From NCBI GenBank assembly GCA_021731045.1, contig JAKFYE010000009.1, forward strand, positions 60,042 through 124,041: a stretch of 64,000 nucleotides of DNA. The letters run 5' to 3'. Shown here in pieces: positions 1 to 9,074 of the stretch (position 1 is the first letter of the stretch; every line of letters begins with the position of its first letter). The translations under genes were made by a program, and so were the position numbers. This stretch comes from Bdellovibrionales bacterium. GTDB lineage: Bacteria; Bdellovibrionota; Bdellovibrionia; Bdellovibrionales; JAKFYE01. The notes under the pieces are model-generated. The model was not told where the DNA came from. It ran no database searches and saw only the letters and a list, made by a program, of their open reading frames with translations.

Positions 1-915
1 ACGATCGCAAATGAAAACGCACTTAAAATGGCGCGACAAAAAAACTCTGGACGTATGGTGCTTGCAATGGAAAACGCCTTTGCCGGTCGGTCAACGATGA
101 TGGCTGAGCTAACAGATAATCCTGCTTATAAAGAAGGTTTGCCTGAATATAATGAAGTCTTGCGCATTCCTTTTTACGACAAGAAAGATCCTAAAAGCAG
201 CGAGAACGCTCTCGCAAAAATGAAAGAGCACTACGCGAAACATGAAAAGAAAATTTCAACTTTTGTATTTGAACCTATGCTGGGAGAAGGCGGCTACACC
301 GTAGCGCCAAGAGAATACTTTTTGCCGATGTTAGAGTTTTGCAAAGAAAAACACATTGCGGTTTGGACAGACGAAGTGCAAACGTTCTGTCGTACGGGCG
401 AGCTATTTGCCTTCGAAACATTAGGATTTGGCTCATATGTAGATCTTTGTACAATTGCAAAAACGGCACAAGTTGGCGCCACGTTATACACTGAAGAATA
501 CAATCCAAAACCAGGTTTAGTTGCCGGAACATTCTCAGGTTCAACGCCGTCACTCACAACAGGTTATGAGATTTTGCGAATGATTACAGAAGAAGGCTAT
601 CTTGGAGCTTCTGGAAAAATTCAAAGCATTCACAAAAAATTTATTGCGATGCTCAATGATTTAAACGAAAACGAGTGCAAAGGTTTGCTTCGCGATGCGG
701 GCGGATTGGGCTTGATGATTGCGGTCACTCCACTTGATGGAACAAAAGATAAAGTAAATGCCCTTTTGCAAAAAATGTTTCAAAACGGATTGATGGCCTT
801 TTCGTGCGGGAAGACGCCGGTGCGTTTGAGATTTTTAATTCCAGCCGTGACAACAGAAAAAGACATCGACGTTGTTAAAGAGTTGCTTAAAAAGTCGATT
901 TTAGAAATGAAATAG
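1..915 (+). CDS. Class III PLP aminotransferase (acetylornithine/succinylornithine type), 5' end outside window
   Basis: The frame is open from base 1 (TIANENALKMARQKNSGRMV...); EPMLGEGGY, WTDEVQTFCRTG and TIAKTAQVG motifs typical of class III aminotransferases; followed by astA/astD-like genes. Confidence 0.85.
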   Translation, partial: TIANENALKMARQKNSGRMVLAMENAFAGRSTMMAELTDNPAYKEGLPEYNEVLRIPFYDKKDPKSSENALAKMKEHYAKHEKKISTFVFEPMLGEGGYTVAPREYFLPMLEFCKEKHIAVWTDEVQTFCRTGELFAFETLGFGSYVDLCTIAKTAQVGATLYTEEYNPKPGLVAGTFSGSTPSLTTGYEILRMITEEGYLGASGKIQSIHKKFIAMLNDLNENECKGLLRDAGGLGLMIAVTPLDGTKDKVNALLQKMFQNGLMAFSCGKTPVRLRFLIPAVTTEKDIDVVKELLKKSILEMK

Positions 916-925
916 AGGTTTTTAA

Positions 926-1957
926 ATGAGTTTCTTGTTACGAAGTGTAGAAGAGCATGACTTAGACGATTTGATGTCTTTGACGGCGCAATTCTACGTC
1001 ATGAATTTGCCACCCAAAAAGGAAATTATTAAAGAGAAAATCGCAAGAAGCTTGGCCTCTTTTAATGGCGAAATAAAAGACAAGAGTCACACAGAATACT
1101 TATTCGTGGCAGAAGACACCGAGAGCGGACGAGTGGTTGGAAGTTCGCTTATAATTGGCAAACACGGCACAAAAGAAAATCCGCATTCGTTTTTTAGAAT
1201 TGAGCGCGAAGAAAAATTTAGTGAAGACTTAGGCGTTGGTTTTGTTCATCAAGTTTTAAAACTGCATCAAGACGTGAATGGACCAACCGAGATAGGTGGT
1301 TTGCTTGTGGAGTCTTCGTATCGCCGAAGACCTGAAAAAATTGGCCGTCAAATAAGTATGATTCGATTTGTTTATATGGCGATGTTTCTAAAAAAATTTG
1401 AAGCCAATATTTTGTGCGAGTTAACGCCGCCTTTGACAAGTGAAGGACGTAGCGAATTTTGGGAAGCCTTGGGCAGAAGATTTACCGGCCTCCCTTATCA
1501 AGAAGCCGACATTATAAGTCAAAATCATAAAGAATTTATCAAAAGCTTGTTTCCACAAACGCCCGTTTATCTTTCTTTGCTTTCGGCCGAAGCCAGATTG
1601 GTCGTGGGCCGAGTCGGTGAGGCCACTCGTCCTGCCCAATATTTATTGGAGCGTCTAGGCTTTCAGTATTTAAATGAAATTGACCCTTTTGATGGCGGCC
1701 CACACTACGGCGTCAAAATAAAAGATGTGCCGCTGATTCGTGACGGGTTAGAGTTCGAAGTTAAAGCTGGGGGCAAAGCAAAATACACGAATATTGGATT
1801 AGTTGGTCTTGTGCGTGAAGGAAAGTTTCGTGGATGTCAGACTCCCTACGAAGCCTCAGACAAAAAGCAAACGCGTTTACCGGAGGCCACCCTTGAAACT
1901 TTAGGAATTGCGGAAGGCGAAAAAGTTTTTATTTCGCCGGTGAACGATAAACGTTAA
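926..1957 (+). CDS. astA: Arginine N-succinyltransferase family protein
   Basis: LLRSVEEHDLDDLMSLT..., EIGGLLVESSYRR, FWEALGRRFTGLPYQEAD..., typical AstA; operon context with an aldehyde dehydrogenase and aminotransferase. Confidence 0.85.
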   Translation: MSFLLRSVEEHDLDDLMSLTAQFYVMNLPPKKEIIKEKIARSLASFNGEIKDKSHTEYLFVAEDTESGRVVGSSLIIGKHGTKENPHSFFRIEREEKFSEDLGVGFVHQVLKLHQDVNGPTEIGGLLVESSYRRRPEKIGRQISMIRFVYMAMFLKKFEANILCELTPPLTSEGRSEFWEALGRRFTGLPYQEADIISQNHKEFIKSLFPQTPVYLSLLSAEARLVVGRVGEATRPAQYLLERLGFQYLNEIDPFDGGPHYGVKIKDVPLIRDGLEFEVKAGGKAKYTNIGLVGLVREGKFRGCQTPYEASDKKQTRLPEATLETLGIAEGEKVFISPVNDKR

Positions 1958-1975
1958 GAGTTGTTAGGAGAAGTC

Positions 1976-3487
1976 ATGCAGTCCATTCATAAAATTTCAT
2001 TTCTAGGCGACTACATAAACGGTGCGTTTACTCGTTCAAAAAAACCAGACGGATCTTGGCAAGGAAAAAGCCCGGCGGATTTAAAAGACGAGGTCATTGA
2101 TATTGAATATAATTATGAGCATATTGATCGCGCATGTGAAGTTGCAAAGGAAGCCTATAAAACTTGGCGAAAACTCAGTTTTGAAACAAGAAAAAATTAT
2201 TTGTTACGTCTTAAAGAAGTTTATGTGGCTCATAAAGAGCAAATGGCTCAAGTTATTTCTCGTGAAACCGGAAAGCCGCTTTGGGAAACTTTAGGCGAAG
2301 TCCAATCGATGATTGGAAAGATAGACGTCACACTCAATGATTCAATGAAACTTGTCGAAACCGTTCATGTTGCAAATGCGATCCCAGGAATTGATGGATA
2401 TATTCGCCATCGCGCGCGCGGGGTCATGGCGGTGATAGGCCCGTTTAACTTTCCGGGACATTTACCTAACGGGCATATTATACCGGCACTTGCCTCCGGA
2501 AACACGGTGGTGTTCAAACCTTCAGAGTTGACGCCTGCCGTGGGACAACTCATGGCCCAGATGTTTGAAAAAGCCGACTTTCCAAAAGGCGTTTTCAATC
2601 TCGTGCATGGGATCGGCGAAACAGGGCGACGTTTAGTTGGTAACGATAACGTAGATGGTGTTCTCTTTACCGGTTCCTACGAAGTAGGACTTAAAATTAA
2701 ACAAGATACGCTGAATCAATATTGGAAGCTGCTGGCCCTAGAAATGGGCGGAAAAAATGCCGCCATTGTTTGGGATGATGCAGATTTTGATAAAGCGATT
2801 TACGAGTGTCTGACGGGATCTTTTCACTCCACCGGTCAGAGATGTTCTTGTACAAGTCGAATTATTTTACACGAGTCGATCGCACAAAAATTTACCGACA
2901 GATTTTACCAATTAGCGAAAAAAATTAAAATCGGCCACTGGCAAGACAACCCCTTTATGGGCCCCCTTATAAACGCATCGGCTGTAGAAAAATTTGTTCG
3001 CTTTCAGGCGATTGCCAAACGTGAAGAGGCCGAAAGTTTAATGCGTGGTAAAGAGCTAGATATTGGGCGTCCAGGCTATTACGTCACGCCAAGTATTAAT
3101 ATCGTTAAAAAATACAGAAAAGATTCGGTTTATCAACAAAGCGAAATTTTTGGACCGAACGTTGCGATTTATACGACTAAAGATTTGGATGAAGCCATCG
3201 ATATGGTCAATGGAACGAATTATGGTCTTTCGTTTTCGATCTTCAGCAAAAATAAAAAGAATTACGAAAAATGTTTAGAAGATGTTGAAGTCGGATGTCT
3301 TAATTGGAATCGTTCAACCGTAGGGGCGAGTTCTCGTCTACCTTTTGGTGGCGTTAAAAAATCGGGTAATGATCGACCTTCAGGTCATTATGCAATTAAT
3401 TACTGTACGGTCCCTTTTTGTAATCTTGAAGATGAGGGACCTTTTGATGCGACAAAGATTGCGCCCGGATTGGATCTAAGCTCTTAA
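1976..3487 (+). CDS. astD: Succinylglutamic semialdehyde dehydrogenase-like aldehyde dehydrogenase
   Basis: GPFNFPGHLPNGHIIPALASGNTVVFKPSELTP, LEMGGKNAAIVWDDAD, GQRCSC motifs; ATG at 1976 preceded by AGGAG (the ORF track start at 1961 is probably too early). Confidence 0.85.
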   Translation: MQSIHKISFLGDYINGAFTRSKKPDGSWQGKSPADLKDEVIDIEYNYEHIDRACEVAKEAYKTWRKLSFETRKNYLLRLKEVYVAHKEQMAQVISRETGKPLWETLGEVQSMIGKIDVTLNDSMKLVETVHVANAIPGIDGYIRHRARGVMAVIGPFNFPGHLPNGHIIPALASGNTVVFKPSELTPAVGQLMAQMFEKADFPKGVFNLVHGIGETGRRLVGNDNVDGVLFTGSYEVGLKIKQDTLNQYWKLLALEMGGKNAAIVWDDADFDKAIYECLTGSFHSTGQRCSCTSRIILHESIAQKFTDRFYQLAKKIKIGHWQDNPFMGPLINASAVEKFVRFQAIAKREEAESLMRGKELDIGRPGYYVTPSINIVKKYRKDSVYQQSEIFGPNVAIYTTKDLDEAIDMVNGTNYGLSFSIFSKNKKNYEKCLEDVEVGCLNWNRSTVGASSRLPFGGVKKSGNDRPSGHYAINYCTVPFCNLEDEGPFDATKIAPGLDLSS

Positions 3488-4548
3488 TGAAAAAGCTTGT
3501 CGCAACTCTGGTGGTCATCTCGGGTTTGATGGTAGGACTTGCCGCGTACGCCTTTTTTTCATTTATTTCTAAGTCGGCATCTTCTGAAGACAAAAAAATT
3601 ATTTTTATTGTTCAGCCGGGCACCTTTAATTTAATTGCACATCAATTAGAGCACATCGGTGTGATTAGCGATGCTCGTTTTTTCTCTTGGTACGCACGCC
3701 TATCTGGCAAAACAAGCTCGGTTAAAATTGGAGAATACGAACTCAACACAAATATGAAGCCTTCGCAGGTTCTCAACACTCTCGTATCGGGTAAAAGCAT
3801 TGAGTATCCGGTTGTCTTTCAAGAGGGTTTGAATATGTACGAGATCGCAATGCTTTTAGAGTCTCGCGGTTTTGCAAATAAAGATGAATTTTTACGGTTG
3901 TGTAAAAACAAAGACTTTATTCGCGGACTTTTAGGAGAACCTCTTCCTTCGCTAGAAGGATATTTATTTCCGAACACGTATTTATTTACTAAGTACACGG
4001 GAGTAAAAGAAATTATTCGCGAGATGGTAAGACAGTTTTTGAGCGCGTACGCAGAAGTGACGGCCGGCACGATGCGCATGCCGATGAAGCGACACGAAGC
4101 TGTAACTTTGGCGAGTATTATTGAAAAAGAGACGGGTGCTGCTGAAGAACGCGGATTGGTGTCGTCTGTTTTTCATAATCGTTTGAGGCAAAAGATCATG
4201 CTTCAAACAGACCCAACAGTTTCGTACGGAATTTTTGATCTTACGGGAACGATGCCGTTGAATATTCGAAAATCCGATCTTCTTGCTCCCACAAAGTATA
4301 ATACGTACACGTTTAAAGGATTGCCGTTTGGCCCCATTTCGAATCCTGGCAAACAGGCATTAGCTGCGGCATTCAATCCAGAAGATTCGGAATTTTTATT
4401 TTTTGTAAGTAAAAACGACGGCACCCACACGTTTACATCAACGTATCTCGATCACTCAAAAGCCGTCACAAAATTTCAATTAGATCGCAAGCAACGCGAA
4501 GGCAAATCCTGGCGAGATTTGTCGAAAAAAAACCAGATTAAAAAATAA
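3487..4548 (+). CDS. mltG: Endolytic murein transglycosylase, MltG/YceG family
   Basis: N-terminal TM, LASIIEKETGAAEERGLVSSVFHNRL, LQTDPTVSYG, YNTYTFKGLPFGPISNPG motifs. Confidence 0.93.
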   Translation: MKKLVATLVVISGLMVGLAAYAFFSFISKSASSEDKKIIFIVQPGTFNLIAHQLEHIGVISDARFFSWYARLSGKTSSVKIGEYELNTNMKPSQVLNTLVSGKSIEYPVVFQEGLNMYEIAMLLESRGFANKDEFLRLCKNKDFIRGLLGEPLPSLEGYLFPNTYLFTKYTGVKEIIREMVRQFLSAYAEVTAGTMRMPMKRHEAVTLASIIEKETGAAEERGLVSSVFHNRLRQKIMLQTDPTVSYGIFDLTGTMPLNIRKSDLLAPTKYNTYTFKGLPFGPISNPGKQALAAAFNPEDSEFLFFVSKNDGTHTFTSTYLDHSKAVTKFQLDRKQREGKSWRDLSKKNQIKK

Positions 4549-4584
4549 TTTATATATTAGCGTAATGGTATAAGTGAGTGCCGT

Positions 4585-4627
4585 TGTGGGGTCATAAAAC
4601 CTCCTTTCAGGAGGGGACTAAAGCTTC
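4585..4627 (+). ncRNA. Candidate structured RNA upstream of a terminator (partly resembles the c-di-GMP-I/GEMM core)
   Basis: GGGGTCATAAAACC-TCC-TTTCA-GGA-GGGGACTAAAGCTTCGGGCC resembles the AAACC...GGGAC..AAAGC pattern of GEMM; perfect CCTCC/GGAGG hairpin (4600-4614), then a rho-independent terminator. Confidence 0.35.
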
Positions 4628-4652
4628 GGGCCGCGTAACCGCGGCCCTTTTC
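4628..4652 (+). terminator. Rho-independent terminator
   Basis: Perfect 8-bp stem GGGCCGCG-TAAC-CGCGGCCC followed by TTTTCTTTT. Confidence 0.85.
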
Positions 4653-4930
4653 TTTTCAAGTTCGAGGCCGGGGTTATAAGCGGCAGGCGTCCTTCAGAAG
4701 ATTAAAGCCTCCGAGACTCGATATAGAATCTTACTGATACAAAAACATGGACAGGTTTTGATTTGTGACAACTTGTAAAGGTGTTTTGATACTTTCTGTT
4801 TGCTCATAGCAAACGCCCATCGAAGAGTTTGCTTACAGCAAATGCTTAAAGTCCAAATCTCACATTGGGACTGTCATTCCAGACGCCTTTAAATCTAAAT
4901 TTAATTTTGATGTAAAAATGGGAGGCATTT

Positions 4931-5347
4931 GTGAAGCTTGATATCGTTAAAAATGATTCTGTCCAAAGTGGAATATTGAAAGTTTGGCACTTGTTAGAAT
5001 GCGTATTATTTGTAGGAGTCATGGGCGTCATTGTCCAAATAAGCCAGCCGTGCCAAGCTGCAAATGGAATTTCAAAATCGACCGCTTATAGTCTTATTCT
5101 GCAACAATTTATGGGAACATTCGATAAAGAGGCCATTCGTCATCTTGAGATAAAAAAGATAGTTCAAAAGGTTAATTCTAAGATCGAAGTCACTTACTCT
5201 GTAATCGTAGAGGACCGCCGTGACGTGAGTTTTCCAGCACGCAACCACATGGAGGCTACGGCCGGATTCGTAAACCTGAACGGTACCTGGCATCTGCAGG
5301 GGCTAAATGATATGAAGCAATACTTAGAATTCTTGGTTGCGGAGTAA
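4931..5347 (+). CDS. Hypothetical secreted or membrane-anchored protein
   Basis: Intact 138-aa ORF with N-terminal hydrophobic segment (VLFVGVMGVIVQISQP). Confidence 0.6.
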   Translation: MKLDIVKNDSVQSGILKVWHLLECVLFVGVMGVIVQISQPCQAANGISKSTAYSLILQQFMGTFDKEAIRHLEIKKIVQKVNSKIEVTYSVIVEDRRDVSFPARNHMEATAGFVNLNGTWHLQGLNDMKQYLEFLVAE

Positions 5348-5459
5348 TACTGTACGCGTACGTATTTAGTAACGGGTCAGACTCTAAATTAAACTTGTTA
5401 AAGCATTGTAGGAATTTAGAAAAAACGCTATGTTATTTCCGGTTTGGGGGGAGTAGATT

Positions 5460-6302
5460 TTGATATCGACTGATCAGCAGATAAAGATTCACGAATTACC
5501 AAAATACCAAGTTCTTTTGCAACAAGAGATGTTGGATCGTAAAAGAGTTAATTCAAATTATTCGGCTCGAGCAATGGCTCGAGACCTGAAGCTTTCCCCA
5601 GCTTTTTTAAGTCAGGTTTTAAGTGGTAAACGATTGCTGAGTGACGAAACAGCCCAAATAATTGCGCGGCGGCTTAATTGGACGGATGTTAAGCGTAAAG
5701 CTTTTGTAATGTTGGTACAAATCGTTCGTACAAAATCTCCAGAACTGAAAAGATCGCTAACTAATGAGTATGTGAAACTAAGTGTGCCGGTACGGCCGCG
5801 CACAGGTTTTCGGCGTCTAAAGTTAGATTCATTTAATTTAATTTCTGATTGGTACCATTATGCGATTTTAGAAATGACCGAACTGGTGCAATTTCAGCCA
5901 GATATTGGATGGATAGCGCGGGCACTGGGTTTGTCCGTTGAAAAAACTAAGACCGCTGTCGAACGACTCATTCGTGTTGGCTTGTTATCGCCAGAATTAA
6001 AAAGGTTAGAAGATGATTATCGTATTGGTGATATTCCCAGCAGAGCGATCCGCAACTTTCATCGTCAGATGCTTAAGTTAGCTGACCGAGCGCTAGAATC
6101 GCAAAGCGTAGAGCAGCGCGATTTTAGTGGTTGTACCATCGCGATCGACCCACGTAAGTTACCTGAAGTGCGCGAACTGACCCGAAACTTTCAAAAAGAA
6201 CTAATTGAGCTGATGAAGGGTGGAGAGAAAACAGCGGTCTATCAAATGTCGATGCAACTTTTTCGCTTAGACAAAGTGGAGATGAAGAAGAGTGAAAAGT
6301 AG
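5460..6302 (+). CDS. TIGR02147-family (DUF4423-like) putative regulator
   Basis: YQVLLQQEMLDRKRVNSNYSARAMARDLKLSPAFLSQVLSGKRLLSDETA HTH region and C-terminal DFSGCTIAIDPRKLPEVRELTRNFQKEL typical of the family. Confidence 0.8.
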   Translation: MISTDQQIKIHELPKYQVLLQQEMLDRKRVNSNYSARAMARDLKLSPAFLSQVLSGKRLLSDETAQIIARRLNWTDVKRKAFVMLVQIVRTKSPELKRSLTNEYVKLSVPVRPRTGFRRLKLDSFNLISDWYHYAILEMTELVQFQPDIGWIARALGLSVEKTKTAVERLIRVGLLSPELKRLEDDYRIGDIPSRAIRNFHRQMLKLADRALESQSVEQRDFSGCTIAIDPRKLPEVRELTRNFQKELIELMKGGEKTAVYQMSMQLFRLDKVEMKKSEK

Positions 6303-7599
6303 ACTTGTTTACCTTATGGTTCTGCTCTTTGTGTCTTCTGCTGGTGCCGGAGGAATGGTTGGTAATGGTGGCGACTCAATTCTTCAGGAGTTCAGTTTGC
6401 GAGGACTTCAACTCGCAGCCTACTTCAAAGCCGAGCCAACTGTGGCGCAAACGTTTGGAATCGACCCAATAAAGTTTTTGGATATCGTCAAAAAAACTAA
6501 ACTGGAAGGTCAAGATCATCTTTTTTTGCTCGCTCAAGAGGTTGATGCCATAAATTATCCCTCAGAATATAGAATTGAAGTGAGCCGTTCTCGATGGATT
6601 CAAACAACCTCTCGTACAGATGCCTATTTAATTCAGAGAAGAATTGCCTTACATGAATACCTTTGGGTTTATGGAATTAATGATGACAAATATATTATTT
6701 CAAACCCAATTATTGTCGAAATTGAAAAAGCAGTTGGGCAAACTCTAGATTCAGAAACCCAAAGATTATTCTTTCAAAGATTTTGCGACAAACTTAGTGC
6801 AAATGACTTTGTTGGTGCCGGGGAACTTTTATCATGGGGTTTAGATCTCAATCAAGACTGTCCCTCGTCACAAGCCTCCTATACACCGATGCAAATAATA
6901 CTATTTTCATATATGCAGAAACCTGAGTCTAACCTTATCGAAACAGACCGTTTAAAATTAATTAAACGGATGCTTCAATTTGGTGCAAATCCGAACCAAG
7001 TTGGATTTTTTGAGCCTATTATTATTGATGTTTTATCGAACTCTCTAGAGTTCGCCAAACTTTTATTTGAGTTTGGTGCCGATCCAAATTTGCTGGATAA
7101 TCAAGGCTTTAGTGTGTTTTCGCAAGCCGCGAATGTGACTGGGGGATTTAACATGCGAGAAAACTCATTTACGATGTTTTTCAACGCTGGCGGCGATGTA
7201 AACTTGTCTGCATCTAAATTTTATAATCGAAGTCCAGCGCGGGTGATTGTTTCTAAAGAGAATAATTCTGATGTTGTTGAAGCGTTGATTCAAACTGGCC
7301 AAGTGGACTGGTGTAACAGCGGGGATTCTGCTTGGATAACAAGAACAATTGATGTAGTTCGTCCAGAATACCAGTCTCTTCTCGATAAATATCAAATTGC
7401 TTGTGGACGCTTTGCGGTTGTTGCCGGAGAAGGAAATACCTGTCTTTTGGCTCAGGAAAATGGAAAGCAAAAATGTTTGAATCAAGGATTTCAAAAAGCT
7501 ACTTTTGACCCCTATCCTGTGGAAGAACAATGCGGGGTTCGAGTCAATCCAGAGGGCAACGAAGAGTTTTGGGCCATGTTTCACTGCACCGACGAGTAA
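6292..7599 (+). CDS. Secreted ankyrin-repeat-containing protein
   Basis: Signal peptide; repeats such as RLKLIKRMLQFGANPNQVG, EFAKLLFEFGADPNLLDNQGFS, FFNAGGDVNLSAS. Confidence 0.7.
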   Translation: MKSRLVYLMVLLFVSSAGAGGMVGNGGDSILQEFSLRGLQLAAYFKAEPTVAQTFGIDPIKFLDIVKKTKLEGQDHLFLLAQEVDAINYPSEYRIEVSRSRWIQTTSRTDAYLIQRRIALHEYLWVYGINDDKYIISNPIIVEIEKAVGQTLDSETQRLFFQRFCDKLSANDFVGAGELLSWGLDLNQDCPSSQASYTPMQIILFSYMQKPESNLIETDRLKLIKRMLQFGANPNQVGFFEPIIIDVLSNSLEFAKLLFEFGADPNLLDNQGFSVFSQAANVTGGFNMRENSFTMFFNAGGDVNLSASKFYNRSPARVIVSKENNSDVVEALIQTGQVDWCNSGDSAWITRTIDVVRPEYQSLLDKYQIACGRFAVVAGEGNTCLLAQENGKQKCLNQGFQKATFDPYPVEEQCGVRVNPEGNEEFWAMFHCTDE

Positions 7600-7656
7600 T
7601 CAAAAATTTTCTATTCAAGATAAAATTATTTTTTGAGAGATTATGAAAATATAATC

Positions 7657-8328
7657 TTACTTCACAACGACGGTTTTATATACGACGATCGTTTTAAGAA
7701 TTTGCGGGTTTTTGCAGGCGTCTATGAAGGTGCCGACTTGGTCTCGCATTAGAAGTGAAGGCCTTTTGGAGCCTTTAGTTTTAAAGACGATACGTGCGCG
7801 TGCGTGTTCAAAATAATATGATTTTTTATAATTTATAAAGGCACTGGCTTTTTGGCCTTCCGAAGTCAGACATTCACCTATATGGATAACATGCGAGCGC
7901 ACTTGCGAAGGATCTTCGTTGTTACACGTTGAAATCACATCGAGAGCTTCACCCAGATTTGAAGTGGATTTTGAAATAGCAAAAATACAGCCATCAATTT
8001 CCTCTGAAACCGAATAGTCTTTGCTCTTTAAAAATTCATAAAATTCGAGAGTTCTTTCCCATAGGCAATTTCGGCGATCGGAGCCCATGCTTTTTTGACA
8101 ATCTTCTACAGAAAATGCGAGCTGGTCGTTTTCTCCAACAGTCAGAGATTGGATATCGCTTACAAGTTTATAGTCGGAGTTTTGATCTCCAGGAGCATCA
8201 ATTTTTTTTACTTTGTCATCATAGTTAGAAGATCCAGAGGGAGACGGCGCCACTTGAGCACAGTTTTGATAGAGAACCAAAACGCAGGATAAAAAGCTAA
8301 TCAATGCTAACATTTTAAAACGCGACAT
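7657..8328 (-). CDS. Putative lipoprotein with non-standard lipobox (LYQNC)
   Basis: N-terminus MSRFKMLALISFLSCVLVLYQNCAQVAPSPSGS. Confidence 0.6.
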   Translation of the reverse strand: MSRFKMLALISFLSCVLVLYQNCAQVAPSPSGSSNYDDKVKKIDAPGDQNSDYKLVSDIQSLTVGENDQLAFSVEDCQKSMGSDRRNCLWERTLEFYEFLKSKDYSVSEEIDGCIFAISKSTSNLGEALDVISTCNNEDPSQVRSHVIHIGECLTSEGQKASAFINYKKSYYFEHARARIVFKTKGSKRPSLLMRDQVGTFIDACKNPQILKTIVVYKTVVVK

Positions 8329-8386
8329 GAGTCTCCTGTTCTATTTGATTCATTTCGGTACAATCGTCACTAGACTTTAGTCTTTC

Positions 8387-8851
8387 TTAAAAAGAAGACG
8401 GATTTTGTGCTTCGAAGCGATGTGACTCAGGATTGAACTTAAAAACGTTTAGATGCGCTATGAGCTGCGAATCAAATGAAGGCACCAAGAGTTCGAGTTG
8501 AGTATCGCTATCGATATCATCGATGGCGAGATTTGTGGCTTGGCCGTTAAACGTAAAGAAGGCGTCCTTATGTTTTGGTAGTTCGATACGGTCGACCAGG
8601 ACTGACTCAGAATGAGACCCTTTTTTATACACTTCGACATAAATTCCATCAAGGGTGCGGATTTTTACAAAATTGAATTCGCCCTCAGAAGTACTAAAAA
8701 TAGCTTTTGCCGTTGATAAGACAGAACGCTGTTCGGGTTTAAATATCGAACGTAAGGACGAGCGAACATCGGGATGAAAAACCATTACAAATGAAAGAGC
8801 AAAAATAACGACAGCGCTGAATCTGAAGATGATTTTAGATACGCGTTTCAT
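8387..8851 (-). CDS. Hypothetical membrane-anchored/secreted protein
   Basis: Intact 154-aa ORF with N-terminal TM (IFRFSAVVIFALSFVMVF). Confidence 0.55.
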   Translation of the reverse strand: MKRVSKIIFRFSAVVIFALSFVMVFHPDVRSSLRSIFKPEQRSVLSTAKAIFSTSEGEFNFVKIRTLDGIYVEVYKKGSHSESVLVDRIELPKHKDAFFTFNGQATNLAIDDIDSDTQLELLVPSFDSQLIAHLNVFKFNPESHRFEAQNPSSF

Positions 8852-9074
8852 AAACCCCCCGGTTTAATCACCATAAATACAAAGCAAGTGCCAGGGGTCT
8901 TATTTTGAGTCACAAAAAAGCCCCTAAAATCAAGCATTTGCGAATAGGGCAAAAATACGACTTGGATATAATACGGGGGTCTGTAAAAACAGTCGACACG
9001 GGTGTTAGGTCTCTACATCAAAGACGTAGTCGTAATATCTTGCGTGCGCACGTGCACGTGAGACAATATAAAGC

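Noticed and set aside
7638-7657. AGATTAT...ATAATCT inverted repeat between convergent genes
   Set aside because: Short AT-rich stem that may be a weak bidirectional terminator, but not distinguishable from chance.
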